Source: a bacterium
GTDB lineage: Bacteria; Spirochaetota; UBA4802; UBA5550
NCBI GenBank assembly: GCA_024224995.1
Contig: JAAENB010000394.1
Coordinates: 1-43,446, forward strand
Reading direction: 5' to 3'
Length of the DNA: 43,446 nucleotides
The position numbers and the translations under genes were made by a program. Below the pieces are notes generated by a model. That model was not told the DNA's origin, did not search any database, and saw nothing but the letters and a program-made list of their open reading frames with translations. Shown here piece by piece: positions 26,201 to 36,500 of this stretch. Each line of letters starts with the position of its first letter. Within the stretch, counting starts at the first letter, position 1.

Positions 26201-28424
26201 ATTGCTTACGGGCTTCCAAATGGGACTGGAAATTGGAGACCTGGAATTCGCGGCACATTCGGCATTGATGAGATGTGTCCATTTATACTATATTGGTTAT
26301 GAAATAAACGAATTAAAAAAAGAATTAGTTAAATTTGGCGGGATACTAAAAAAAATAAATCAAAAGACTCAGCTTCAACAAATTAATTTATATCTCCAGT
26401 TAGTTCAAAATCTTCTGGGTACTGAGAAAGAGCCGTATTCTTTACGAGGTGATATTTACAATGAAGATAAAATGCTGCCGGTTCATATTGAGGCAAATGA
26501 TGAAATAACAATAGCAACAGTTTATATAAATAATTTTATGCTCTGTTACTTATTTAATGAATACGGGTTAGCTCTTAAAAAACTTAAAAATTTTGAAATT
26601 TACTTAAATTCGGAACGCGCGCTCTTCGCTTTTTCTCTATTTTATTTTTATGATTCATTAACACGCATGGCATTGTATGATTCTCTCAACTGGTTTGAAC
26701 AGAAAAAAACGCTGCGAAGAGTTGCTCGAAACCGGAAAAAATTAAAAAAAATGATGCGTCATAGTCCTTCAAATCAATCAAATAAGTACTACCTGGTAGA
26801 GGCTGAACGGATGCGTGTTATGGGCAGAAATTTGAAAGCTATAAAATATTACAACAAATCAATTAAATACGCCCGCGAGAATAAATTTATCCAGGAAGAA
26901 GGCATTGCGCATGAACGCGCGGCACAATTCTGGTTACAAAATAATAAAGAAGTCTATGCCCGGACACATATGCAGGCTGCTCATGATTGTTATTCACGAT
27001 GGGGAGCTGCCGCGAAAGTTAACCAGCTGAAGGAGAAATTCGGCCATCTGCTTACAACAAGAACAAAAGACGCCGTAACGATTGAAGACTCAACCGTCGA
27101 TTACCCTGCCACAGAGTCGTCCACCATAAGCAGCACGGAAACCCTTGACCTCTCCACGGTAATGAAAGCAGCGCAGACCATTTCAAGCGAGATAGTTCTT
27201 GAAACACTGCTGAAAAAGATGATAAAGATAGTCCTTGAAAACGCGGGCGCGCAAAAAGGATTTCTCATCCTTAAAAATGAAACAGATCATCAATTATATA
27301 TAGAAGCCCAGGGAACAGCGAATGAAGAAATCAGGGTTCTTGAATCGATCTCCCTGGAAAATAATAACAGCCTTTCAACTGCCATTGTGAACTATGTGAA
27401 CAAAAGTAAGAATAATATACTTCTCAACAATACAAGCACTGAAGGTAAATTTTCCAGTGATCCGTATGTAATAAAAAATAAGCCGAAATCAATTCTCTGC
27501 GGACCTCTTATGCACAAAGGAAAAATATCGGGAATTGTTTACCTGGAGAATAATCTCACCACAAACGCTTTTACTCCCGAGAGACTGAAGCTCATGAGCC
27601 TCCTGTCGTCACAGGCCGCGATCTCAATTGAGAACGCGCGGTTAGTATCGCACCGGGAAAACGCGGCGAAGTTAAATAAGGAGATGGAGATCGCGGCAAA
27701 TATTCAAACCGGGCTTCTGCCGAAAAACCCCTCACTGAAAGACTACGAAATCTCGGCATATATGAAACCGACAGATGAGGTGGGCGGGGATTACTACGAT
27801 GTCATCACTGTTGAAGGCAGGGATTGGATAGTCATTGGCGACGTTTCGGGACATGGGGTTCCGGCGGGATTGGTAATGATGATGGTACAGACCTGTATTC
27901 ATAACACCCTTAACATGCGTCCCGAACTTCCCCCTTCGGAATTGCTCTCAATAGTAAATAAAACAATTACCAAGAACATACAACTCATGGGAGAGAGTAA
28001 ATATATGACCATAACCGTATTCGCGGCTCATGAAAACGGAGAATTCACCTTCGCGGGCCTTCACGAAGATTTACTTATCTTTCGAGCTCAATCAAATACC
28101 GTTGAACAGGTAGAGACAACAGGAATGTGGGTAGGCATGTTCGATGAGATTCAAGATAGATTAACAGACGAGCGTTTAACGCTCAATACCGGTGATATTC
28201 TGCTGGTATATACCGACGGCATAACCGAGGCATGGAAAAAAGGAACAATAAAGGATCAGAGAGATCCTGAAAAAGATATGTTTGGCCAGGACCGGCTTAA
28301 AAACCTGTTCCAAACATTTGGAAATAAATCACTTGAGCAGATAAAAGAAGGGATACTTACGGGATTAGAAGAATACCTGTGCCATGATGATGTTACCATG
28401 GTTTTAGTAAAAAGGTTGGGGTAG
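23211..28424 (+). CDS. Array gene 3: Ser/Thr kinase - AAA ATPase - GAF - SpoIIE phosphatase (type A)
   Basis: A 1737-residue paralog. The kinase residues are complete: Lys36, HKDIKPHN with Asp128, ADFG with Asp147. The ATPase has Walker A GQPGIGKS (about 329-336) and Walker B VLFLDDLQWAD (about 454). The helical region is followed by the longest Ser/Thr linker of the set (about 1285-1308), GAF (about 1320-1475), the coil NKEMEIAANIQTGLLP and a type A phosphatase (EVGGDYYDV, GDVSGHGVPAGL, YTDGITEA, HDDVTMVLV). It heads the run of genes 3-5, with gene 4 ten bases downstream. No clear Shine-Dalgarno is close to the ATG. The start is chosen by alignment with the MKKILQY starts of genes 2 and 4. 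Confidence 0.94.
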   Translation: MKKILQYTILEQIDETRGSVIFRVREENSDKTFIIKELKSKRPTLSEIARFRQEYEIIKKVDIEGVIKIYDILEYDNKIALVLEDFDSISLKTLLSNKEIDLKLFLTIGIKLSNTLGCLHKENIVHKDIKPHNILFNAKTEDLKIADFGIANELTHKNDELYNPDVIEGTLAYMSPEQTGRMNRQLDYRTDMYSLGITFYKLLTGSVPFLSTDPMEIIYHHIAIKAKPPADLNPALPKALSDIVMKLLSKMPEERYQNCFGLMSDLEECLNQLEETGTINEFQLGQHDISPMFIVPRILVGRKKEIEMLMNTVQRTASAGERSEIVLVSGQPGIGKSSAIHEAHKSIISNSGYFISGKYDQFRRDVPYSAIIQAFQSLVSQILSENSARIEQWKENLIQALGPNGKVITEVIPEIELIIGKQPEIPELEPEQNQNRFNYTFGKFASVLATKDHPVVLFLDDLQWADLASLNLIDLIITDKDITYFLLIGAYRDNEVNESHSLMMTLDTIKKTGVPVNFIHLETLDAADVNEMICHFLRCDNEDSLPLAELVHRKTNGNPFFVNQFMKTLHDENLLILDTVSGWQWEMDPIERMQITDNVVELMAQKMTKLPETTLELLKICACIGNRFNLEIISEIYEKSIEETLKEITYVLNEGMLRMEGGLYRFQHDRIQVAAYSLVPEDVKEELHYRVGNLVLKKTKEEDLPNEILYIVDHLNAGSKLIRSEDERYTLAQLNLRSGNKAKASAAYQSALLYFKTGIELVTFAETGTGSCWEKQYELCLSLYSDAGEAAYLYCDYDEMERLCEVVLKQAQSLPDTVLVYKIKIRAYMAQNRLVESIDIGINALKFFGIRFPKNPGIIHILPGLIKTNLLLRGKDAGSLLKLPIMKDPSMRGGIRLLAAISSSAYWAQPDLLPLIIFKLMEITIQYGSSAESPYSYCGYGLILCSIGKIEQGYKFGMLGLNLLERMNSKDQVPRTQLVMNGFIRHWKEHLEKSVEPLLTGFQMGLEIGDLEFAAHSALMRCVHLYYIGYEINELKKELVKFGGILKKINQKTQLQQINLYLQLVQNLLGTEKEPYSLRGDIYNEDKMLPVHIEANDEITIATVYINNFMLCYLFNEYGLALKKLKNFEIYLNSERALFAFSLFYFYDSLTRMALYDSLNWFEQKKTLRRVARNRKKLKKMMRHSPSNQSNKYYLVEAERMRVMGRNLKAIKYYNKSIKYARENKFIQEEGIAHERAAQFWLQNNKEVYARTHMQAAHDCYSRWGAAAKVNQLKEKFGHLLTTRTKDAVTIEDSTVDYPATESSTISSTETLDLSTVMKAAQTISSEIVLETLLKKMIKIVLENAGAQKGFLILKNETDHQLYIEAQGTANEEIRVLESISLENNNSLSTAIVNYVNKSKNNILLNNTSTEGKFSSDPYVIKNKPKSILCGPLMHKGKISGIVYLENNLTTNAFTPERLKLMSLLSSQAAISIENARLVSHRENAAKLNKEMEIAANIQTGLLPKNPSLKDYEISAYMKPTDEVGGDYYDVITVEGRDWIVIGDVSGHGVPAGLVMMMVQTCIHNTLNMRPELPPSELLSIVNKTITKNIQLMGESKYMTITVFAAHENGEFTFAGLHEDLLIFRAQSNTVEQVETTGMWVGMFDEIQDRLTDERLTLNTGDILLVYTDGITEAWKKGTIKDQRDPEKDMFGQDRLKNLFQTFGNKSLEQIKEGILTGLEEYLCHDDVTMVLVKRLG

Positions 28425-28434
28425 AATAAACACA

Positions 28435-31400
28435 ATGAAAAAAATATTACAATACAACATATTGGAAAAACTTGAAGAAACCAGGGGCTCCATACTCTAC
28501 CGGGTTCGGAAAGAAAACGAGGACAAAACCTTCATACTCAAGGAATTAAAATCGAAAGATCCAACACCATCGGAAATTGCCCGGTTTAAACAGGAATATA
28601 ATTTAATCAGGAAGATTGATATTGACGGAGTTATTAAAACCTATGAGATCCTGGAATATGACAATAAAATTGCCCTGGTTCTTGAAGATTTCAACGGCAT
28701 TTCTCTTGAAAATTTAGATAAAAAAATGGAATTAAAATTATTTTTACTAATCGCCATTAACCTGAGCAATGCCCTGGGCCATCTTCATAAAGAGACGATT
28801 GTTCATAAGGATATTAAACCGCGTAATATATTATTTAATACGGCAACAGAAGAGCTTAGAATTTCAGGCTTTGGCATATCAAATGAAATAACGCACGAGA
28901 ATAACGAGATCAATGCTCCTGCGGTAATTACCGGCTCCCTTGTTTATATGTCACCGGAACAGACAGGCCGCATGAACCGGCAATTGGATTATCGTACCGA
29001 TATGTATTCTCTGGGGATCACGCTCTACGAGCTGTTAACCGGAAGAGTCCCCTTCCGCTCAACAGACCCCATGGAGCTCATTCATCATCATATTGCCATA
29101 AACGCCTCCCCCCCGGCTGAGCTGAACCCGGCTGTTCCCAAAACCGTATCGAACATCGTTATGAAGTTATTATCCAAAATGCCCGAAGAGCGATATCAAA
29201 ATTGTTTTGGAGTCATGACCGATCTGCAGGAATGCCTCCGCCAGCTGGAAAACACCGGGAAAATCAAGGCATTTGAACCGGGACAGTACGATATCGCGCC
29301 GGGCTTTATTGTTCCCCGCATACTGGCAGGCCGTGAACGGGAGCTTGATGTATTGATGAACACGGTTCTCCGAATAACCTCCTCGGGAGAACGAAGTGAA
29401 TTCTTACTGGTGTCGGGAGAGCCGGGAATTGGAAAATCAGTTCTCATCAACGAGGCCCACCGGCTGGTTATGTCGAAACAGGGATATTTTATATGGGGCA
29501 AATATGATCAGTATAGAAGAGATGTCCCCTACAGTGCTATTATCCAGGCATTCCAGGGTCTTGTTAACCAGGTACTTTCCGAAAGCAGCGACAGGATACG
29601 GCAATGGAAAGAAGATATTTTACAGGCCCTGGGCCCAAACGGGAAGGTCATTACGGATGTAATTCCTGAAATTGAACTCATAATCGGAGAGCAGCCGGAG
29701 ATACCTGAGCTTGGACCTGAGCAAAATCAGAACAGGTTTAATTATACCTGTGAAAACTTCGCGGCGGTTCTTGCCACAAAGGATCATCCTGTAGTGCTGT
29801 TCCTGGATGATCTGCAATGGGTAGATACGGCAAGTCTCAAGCTCATTCACCTGGTAACAGCAGACAACGATATAGATAATTTTTTAATAATAGGAGCATA
29901 CCGGGATAACGAGGTGGACGCGTCTCATCCCCTGATGGTGTTCCTTGATACAATACAAAAGGAAGGCGTACCGGTGAATTCCATTCACCTGGATATACTT
30001 GATCCCCCAAACGTTAATCTCATGATTTCATCTTTTTTGCGCTGCGATAAAAAGAGATCTCTATCCCTGGCAGAGCTTATACACCAAAAGACTAATGGTA
30101 ATCCTTTTTTTGTGAACCAGTTTATGAAAACCCTGTACGATGAAAACCTGCTGCGGTTGGACCCGGCATTGGGATGGCAATGGGACATGGCCAAAATTGA
30201 AGAGATGCAAATTACCGACAATGTTGTGGAACTCATGGCTCAAAAAATGACGAAGCTCCCTCAAAGCACCCGGGAAATAATGAAGATATGCGCCTGCATT
30301 GGCAACAGGTTTGATCCGGAGATACCATCGAAAGTAGTAAACAGGTCCATAGCGGAAGTACTCAAAGAGCTTACCCATATCCTCAACGAAGGCATGATAC
30401 GACTGCAGGATGATCTGTACCGGTTTCAGCACGACCGTATCCAGGAGGCTGCCTATTCCCTGGTTCCGGAAGAGGAGAAAGAAAAACTGCACCGGCAAAT
30501 TGGTACGTTAATGCTGGAAACAACAAAAGAAGAAGATTTGCACGATAAAATTATCTATATCGTAGATCAGTTCAACAGGGGAAAAAGCCTGGTACAGACA
30601 GAGGAAAACAGGTACAGGCTCGCGCGATTGAACCTGGGAGCCGGGATAAAGGCAAAAGGATCAACAGCATATCAATCAGCATTAATTTATTTTAAAACCG
30701 GGATTGATTTGATTGACCGGGTTGATGCTGTATGGCAGAAGCAATATGACCTGTCGCTTTCACTGTATACAGAGGCTGCCGAAGCCGCGTATCTCTATTG
30801 TGATTATAATGAGATGGAGCTCTTTTCGGAAGAGGTTTTAAAAGAGGGTCAATCACTCCCGGATAAATCAAAAGTCTACGAAATAAAAATACAGGCCTAT
30901 ATGGCACAAAACAGGCTCCTTGAAGCAATAACTACCGGAACAGATGTGTTGAAATCAGTTGGAATCGGGTTTCCCAAAAAACCCGGTAAATTTCACATTT
31001 TAACCGGTCTTATTAAAACAATGCTTTTATTCAAAGGAAAAAAGAGAAGCAGCCTGCTTGAGCTTCCCGTAATAAAAGATCCCTTAATGCACGCGAGTTT
31101 GCGCCTGCTCTCCCGCATCAGCAGTGTCGCGTATTGGGTCAAACCCGGGCTTTTCCCTCTCATAATATTTAGAATAATGAATATAATAATAAAATTCGGG
31201 AACAGTAAAGAGTCTCCTTATTCATATAGCGGCTATGGAATGATGCTCTGCTCTATTGGGAAGATTGATTCGGGATATGAGTTTGGCAAACTCGCCTTAA
31301 CCCTGGTTGAGCGTATGAATGCCCGGGACCAGGTACCGCGTACTCATTTTGTAGTGAATACGTTTATTCGGCATTGGAAGGAGCACCTGGGGAAAACAAT

Positions 31401-33573
31401 AGAACCATTACGCGCCGGGTTTCAAAAAGGACTGGAAATCGGAGACCTGGAATTCGCCGCACATAGCGCAATAATAATTTGTTCCCATCTATACTTTCTC
31501 GGTTCCGAACTGAAAGGAGTAGAGTATGAAATGCTTAAGTTTAGCGCTGTTGTGAAAAAAATAGAACAAAAAACCCAGCTTCAGCAAATTCAAATGTATC
31601 ACCAGGTAGTCTGGAATCTCCTGGGTACGGAGCAAGCGCCATATGACTTAAAAGGAACATTTTATAATGAAGAGGAAATGAAGCCGGTCCATAGGAAGGC
31701 AAATGACCGGACAGCGATGGCTACGTTATACTCACATAAGGCGAAAATCTGCTATTTATTTAATAATTACACAGGAGCTCTTGAGAATTTAAAAAATTAT
31801 GAAATTGATTTGGACGCGCTCCGCGGGAATTATAATTTTACTACTTTTTATTTCTATGACTCATTAACACGCCTGGCCTTGTATGATTCAGCTACCCGGT
31901 TAGAACGAAAAAAAATTATGAGAAAAGTTGCCAAAAACCAGAAGAAAATAAAAACATGGATGGGTCATAACCCGTCAAATCATACAAATAAGTTCTACCT
32001 GGTTGAAGCTGAAGGTCTGCGTGTTCAGGGAAACAATTCAGCAGCGGTTAAGTATTATAATACATCAATTCGTTATGCCCGTGAAAACGGGTTTATCCAG
32101 GAAGAAGGTATTGCCAATGAATGCGCCGGGCGCTTCTGGTTAAGCAAGAACGAAGACGTCTACGCGCAAATACATATGCAGGCTGCCGTTCTTTGTTATT
32201 CAAGATGGGGCGCCGCGGCAAAGGTAATTCAGCTTAAAGAAAAATACGGCTCCCTGCTTCAAGAACCGGCGGGCCGCGCCGTTACCGGAAGCACCACTGA
32301 AAGCCTTGATCTATCCACGGTAATGAAGGCTGCCCGGGCTATTTCAGGAGAGATCGTTCTTGAAAAACTGCTGGAGAAGATGATCCGGCTGGTCCTTGAA
32401 AACGCGGGCGCGCAAAAGGGACTTCTCTTCCTGAGAAGTGAAGCCGACAATAAACTATATATTGAAGCTCAAGGAACCGTCAATACCGCCATCCGGGTTC
32501 TTGAATCAATCCCACTTACAAATACCGATACCTTTTCAACCGCTATTGTCAATTATGTCAGCTCGAGTAAAAAGGATGTTCTATTGAGCAACGCAAGTTC
32601 CGAAGGGAAGTTCACGGGTGATCCGTATATCAAAAAAAACAAAATAAAATCAATCCTCTGCGGACCAATAATGCATAAAGGAAAGGTATCGGGGATTCTT
32701 TACCTTGAAAATAATCTTACCACCAATGCCTTTCCTCTTGAACGGCTGAAACTTCTGCGGCTGTTATCTTCCCAGGCTGCCATTTCAATTGACAATGCCC
32801 GTCTTGTTTCGGTAGAGAAAAGAAAGGCCGCTCTTGAAAAAGAAATTGAAATGGCCCGGGATATTCAAATTTCACTCCTGCCCCAAAAGATCCCGAATAT
32901 ACAAAACGCCGACGTTTCATATAAATACGAGCCCATGATGGAAGTGGGGGGTGATTTTCTTGATGTACACTATGACGCGGAAAACAACAGGCTCTGCCTG
33001 TTTGTCTGTGATGTTGTGGGCCATGGCGTATACGCGTCACTGCTGGCATCCATGGCAAAAATAGCCCTTCAAACATGGAAAAAAGAGAATATCCACCCAA
33101 AAAATATTCTTACAGAGATGTGGAACCAGATGGCTGAAAACATTGGAGACAATTTTATTACGGCCTGCGTCTGCTCGCTGGACCTGGATACGGGAAAACT
33201 CGCGATAGCCAGCGCCGGGCATCCGCCGCTTATAATAATTAAAAACGACGGCAGTGTTGAATTAATAAAAGCACAGGGAAAAATGATAAATAACATTTTC
33301 GAGCCCCAGTATGAAGAGCGGGAGGTACAATTACAGGCCGATGATACCGTTATTCTTTACACCGATGGAATAAGCGAAGCGGAAAATAAAGACGGAGAAA
33401 TGATCGGCGCGAATTATGATGAAAAATTTTGCCAATGGATACGAAAATATTCCGATATGTCGACTACTCCTGAAGAGCTGTGCGAGAACATCTATCGCGG
33501 CGTTATTGAACATACCGGGGGAAAAGACCAGGAAGATGATTTTACCATATTGATTGCCCGGTACTCGGCATGA
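28435..33573 (+). CDS. Array gene 4: pseudokinase - AAA ATPase - GAF - SpoIIE phosphatase (type B)
   Basis: A 1712-residue paralog, closest in layout to gene 2. Lys36 and HKDIKPRN with Asp126 are kept, but the magnesium-binding Asp of the DFG motif is Gly145 (ISGFGISNE; codon GGC at 28867). This should abolish or strongly reduce phosphotransfer. The ATPase is intact (Walker A GEPGIGKS at 328-335; LFLDDLQWVD). GAF is at about 1295-1455 and the type B phosphatase is complete (EVGGDFLDV, CDVVGHGVYASL, SAGHPPLIII, YTDGISEA, DDFTILIARY). It may therefore act mainly as a ligand-gated phosphatase or scaffold. It is coupled to gene 5 by an ATGA overlap. Stretches of synonymous identity with gene 3 point to recent gene conversion. 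Confidence 0.94.
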   Translation: MKKILQYNILEKLEETRGSILYRVRKENEDKTFILKELKSKDPTPSEIARFKQEYNLIRKIDIDGVIKTYEILEYDNKIALVLEDFNGISLENLDKKMELKLFLLIAINLSNALGHLHKETIVHKDIKPRNILFNTATEELRISGFGISNEITHENNEINAPAVITGSLVYMSPEQTGRMNRQLDYRTDMYSLGITLYELLTGRVPFRSTDPMELIHHHIAINASPPAELNPAVPKTVSNIVMKLLSKMPEERYQNCFGVMTDLQECLRQLENTGKIKAFEPGQYDIAPGFIVPRILAGRERELDVLMNTVLRITSSGERSEFLLVSGEPGIGKSVLINEAHRLVMSKQGYFIWGKYDQYRRDVPYSAIIQAFQGLVNQVLSESSDRIRQWKEDILQALGPNGKVITDVIPEIELIIGEQPEIPELGPEQNQNRFNYTCENFAAVLATKDHPVVLFLDDLQWVDTASLKLIHLVTADNDIDNFLIIGAYRDNEVDASHPLMVFLDTIQKEGVPVNSIHLDILDPPNVNLMISSFLRCDKKRSLSLAELIHQKTNGNPFFVNQFMKTLYDENLLRLDPALGWQWDMAKIEEMQITDNVVELMAQKMTKLPQSTREIMKICACIGNRFDPEIPSKVVNRSIAEVLKELTHILNEGMIRLQDDLYRFQHDRIQEAAYSLVPEEEKEKLHRQIGTLMLETTKEEDLHDKIIYIVDQFNRGKSLVQTEENRYRLARLNLGAGIKAKGSTAYQSALIYFKTGIDLIDRVDAVWQKQYDLSLSLYTEAAEAAYLYCDYNEMELFSEEVLKEGQSLPDKSKVYEIKIQAYMAQNRLLEAITTGTDVLKSVGIGFPKKPGKFHILTGLIKTMLLFKGKKRSSLLELPVIKDPLMHASLRLLSRISSVAYWVKPGLFPLIIFRIMNIIIKFGNSKESPYSYSGYGMMLCSIGKIDSGYEFGKLALTLVERMNARDQVPRTHFVVNTFIRHWKEHLGKTIEPLRAGFQKGLEIGDLEFAAHSAIIICSHLYFLGSELKGVEYEMLKFSAVVKKIEQKTQLQQIQMYHQVVWNLLGTEQAPYDLKGTFYNEEEMKPVHRKANDRTAMATLYSHKAKICYLFNNYTGALENLKNYEIDLDALRGNYNFTTFYFYDSLTRLALYDSATRLERKKIMRKVAKNQKKIKTWMGHNPSNHTNKFYLVEAEGLRVQGNNSAAVKYYNTSIRYARENGFIQEEGIANECAGRFWLSKNEDVYAQIHMQAAVLCYSRWGAAAKVIQLKEKYGSLLQEPAGRAVTGSTTESLDLSTVMKAARAISGEIVLEKLLEKMIRLVLENAGAQKGLLFLRSEADNKLYIEAQGTVNTAIRVLESIPLTNTDTFSTAIVNYVSSSKKDVLLSNASSEGKFTGDPYIKKNKIKSILCGPIMHKGKVSGILYLENNLTTNAFPLERLKLLRLLSSQAAISIDNARLVSVEKRKAALEKEIEMARDIQISLLPQKIPNIQNADVSYKYEPMMEVGGDFLDVHYDAENNRLCLFVCDVVGHGVYASLLASMAKIALQTWKKENIHPKNILTEMWNQMAENIGDNFITACVCSLDLDTGKLAIASAGHPPLIIIKNDGSVELIKAQGKMINNIFEPQYEEREVQLQADDTVILYTDGISEAENKDGEMIGANYDEKFCQWIRKYSDMSTTPEELCENIYRGVIEHTGGKDQEDDFTILIARYSA

Positions 33574-36500
33574 AAACAATATCAAACTACACCATCCTTG
33601 AAAAACTCGATGAAACAAGGGGCTCTATAATCTACCGGGGACGGAAAGAAAATGAAACGAAAACATACATAATCAAAGAATTAAAATCCAGCTCTCCCAC
33701 ACTCTCGGAAATTGCCCAGTTCAGGCAGGAGTATGAAATAATAAAAAAGATTAATATTGAAGGAGTAATAAAAACGTATGATATCTTAGAATACGATAAC
33801 AATATCGCCCTGGTGCTTGAAGACTTTGACGGCATTTCTCTTAAAAAAATATTAAAAGATAAAAATATTAATTTAGATTTGAAATTATTTTTAACAATCG
33901 CCATTAAACTGAGCAATGCCCTGGGGCACCTCCATAAAGAAAATATTGTCCATAAGGATATCAAACCGCATAATATCTTATTCAATGCCGCAACAGGAGA
34001 GCTGAAAATAGCAGACTTTGGCATATCGAATGAAATAACTCATGAGAATAACGAGGTCTATAACCCTGTGGTAATAGAAGGCACTCTTGTTTACCTGTCC
34101 CCTGAACAGACAGGCAGAATGAACCGGCAATTGGATTACCGGACCGATATGTATTCCCTGGGAATAACCTTCTATGAACTGCTAACGGGAAGTGTTCCCT
34201 TTCAGTCAAAAGATCCTTTGATGATCATACACCAGCATCTTGCAATAGAGGCAAAACCTCCGGCGGAACGTGATCCGTCTCTTCCGGAAGTTATATCGAA
34301 CATCGTCATGAAATTATTATCGAAAATCCCCGAAGAGAGATTCCAGAATTGTTTTGGAGTCATGAGTGATCTGAAAGAGTGCCTTAAACAACTGGAAGCC
34401 ACAGGAAAAATTAATGAATTTAAGCCCGGTCAAAATGATATCTCCCCCATGTTCATTGTTCCCCAGGTACTGGTAGGACGGGAAGAAGAGATTAAGCGAT
34501 TAATGAAAACCGTCCGGCGGATCAATTCCGCCGGGGAGCAGAGCGAGATATTACTGGTATCCGGGGAGCCGGGTATTGGAAAATCAGCTCTTATCAATGA
34601 AGCGCACAAATCAATTCTGTCAAAAAGGGGGTATTTCATACCCGGGAAATTCGATCAATTCAGAAAAGATGTGCCCTACAGCGCTCTTATTCAGGCATTC
34701 AAGGGTCTTGTAAACCAGGTACTTTCCGAGGACCGCGTGCGAATAGAGCAATGGAAGGACGATATTTTAGCGGCCATTGGTCCCAATGGCCAGGTCATTA
34801 TCGACATGATCCCTGAAATGGAACTCATCATTGGAGAACAGCCCAATATTCCGGAGCTTGGGCCTGAACAAAATCAGAACAGGTTTAACTATGTATTTGG
34901 AAACTTCGCTGATGTTCTCGCGACCAAAAATCATCCCGTTGTGCTTTTCCTGGACGATCTGCAATGGGCCGATTTAGCAAGTCTGAATCTAATTAACCTG
35001 ATAATAACGGATAAAGATATTAAATATTTTTTAATAATCGGAACATACAGGGATAATGAGGTGGACGCATCACATTCCCTGGCAATAACACTCGATACCA
35101 TAAGAGAGGCAGGCGTACCAATTAATACTATCAACCTGGATGTACTGAATCCGGCAAACGTCAATGAAATGATTTACCATTTTTTAAGATGCCCTAGAGA
35201 AGCCTCGCTCCCCCTTGCAGAACTTGTCCACCGGAAGACAAATGGGAATCCCTTTTTTGTAAACCAGTTTATGAAGACACTGTACAAAGAAAACCTGTTA
35301 AAACTGGACCCCGTACAGGGATGGCAATGGGAAATAACAAAGATTAGAAAAACACAAATAACCGACAATGTAGTGGAACTCATGGCTCAAAAAATCACCA
35401 AACTGCCATTAAAAACTCAGGAGGTTTTAAAAATTTGCGCCTGTACCGGCAACAGGTTTGACCTGGAAATTATATCAAAGATCCATAATCGTTCAATAAG
35501 AGAAACTCTTAAAGAAACTACTCACGCTGTCTATGAAGGCATACTGAGAATAGATAGAGAGATGTACCGGTTTCAGCACGACCGGATACAGGAGGCCGCG
35601 TATTCTCTTGTCCCCAAAGAGGAGAAAGAAGAATTACACTACGGGATTGGCAATTTACTACTGGAAACAACAAAAGAAAAAGATTTGCAGGATGAAATTC
35701 TCTATATCATTGATCATCTTAACGCTGGGAGTGCGCTCATAAGCTCAGCGGAGGAAAGGAATACTCTTGCGCGGTTAAATCTAAGAGGCGGAAATAAGGC
35801 AAAGGCATCTGCTGCGTATAAATCCGCATTACAGTACCTTAAAACCGGGATTGCGCTGATTACTCAAACCGGTGAAGAATTTTGCTGGGAGAAACAATAC
35901 GAGTTATCACTTTCCCTGTATACGGAAGCCGGTGAAGCCGCGTATCTTCATTGTAACTATGCTGAGATGGAACACTTCACCGGAGTGGTGCTGAAACAGG
36001 CACGCTCTCTCCCGGATACGGTAAAAATATATGTAATAAAAATACAGGCAAATTTAGCACAAAACAAACTCATTGAGGCAATATCGATTGGACTGGACGC
36101 GCTCAAATCCTTTGGAACCAGGTTTCCCAAAAAGCCGGGAATGCTTCATATTGCAGCCGGCCTTGTTAAAACAAATCTATTATTTTTAGGAAAAAGCAGC
36201 GACAGTTTACTCAAACTTCCAATGATGGAGGATCCCTTACACCGTGGAGTGATTCGGCTGCTCGCCGGCATTGGTTCTCCCTCATATTTTGCGGAGCCCA
36301 ATCTTCTCCCTCTCATAGCGTTTAAATTATTAAAACTGACTATAGCATATGGAAACAGCGCGGAGTCCCCGTATTCATATTGCGGCTATGGATTGATTCT
36401 CTGCTCTATTGGAAGTATTAACTCGGGATATGAGTTTGGCAAGCTCGGTTTAGACCTGCTTGAACGTATGAACCGTAAAGACCAGGTTCCGCGAACTCAT

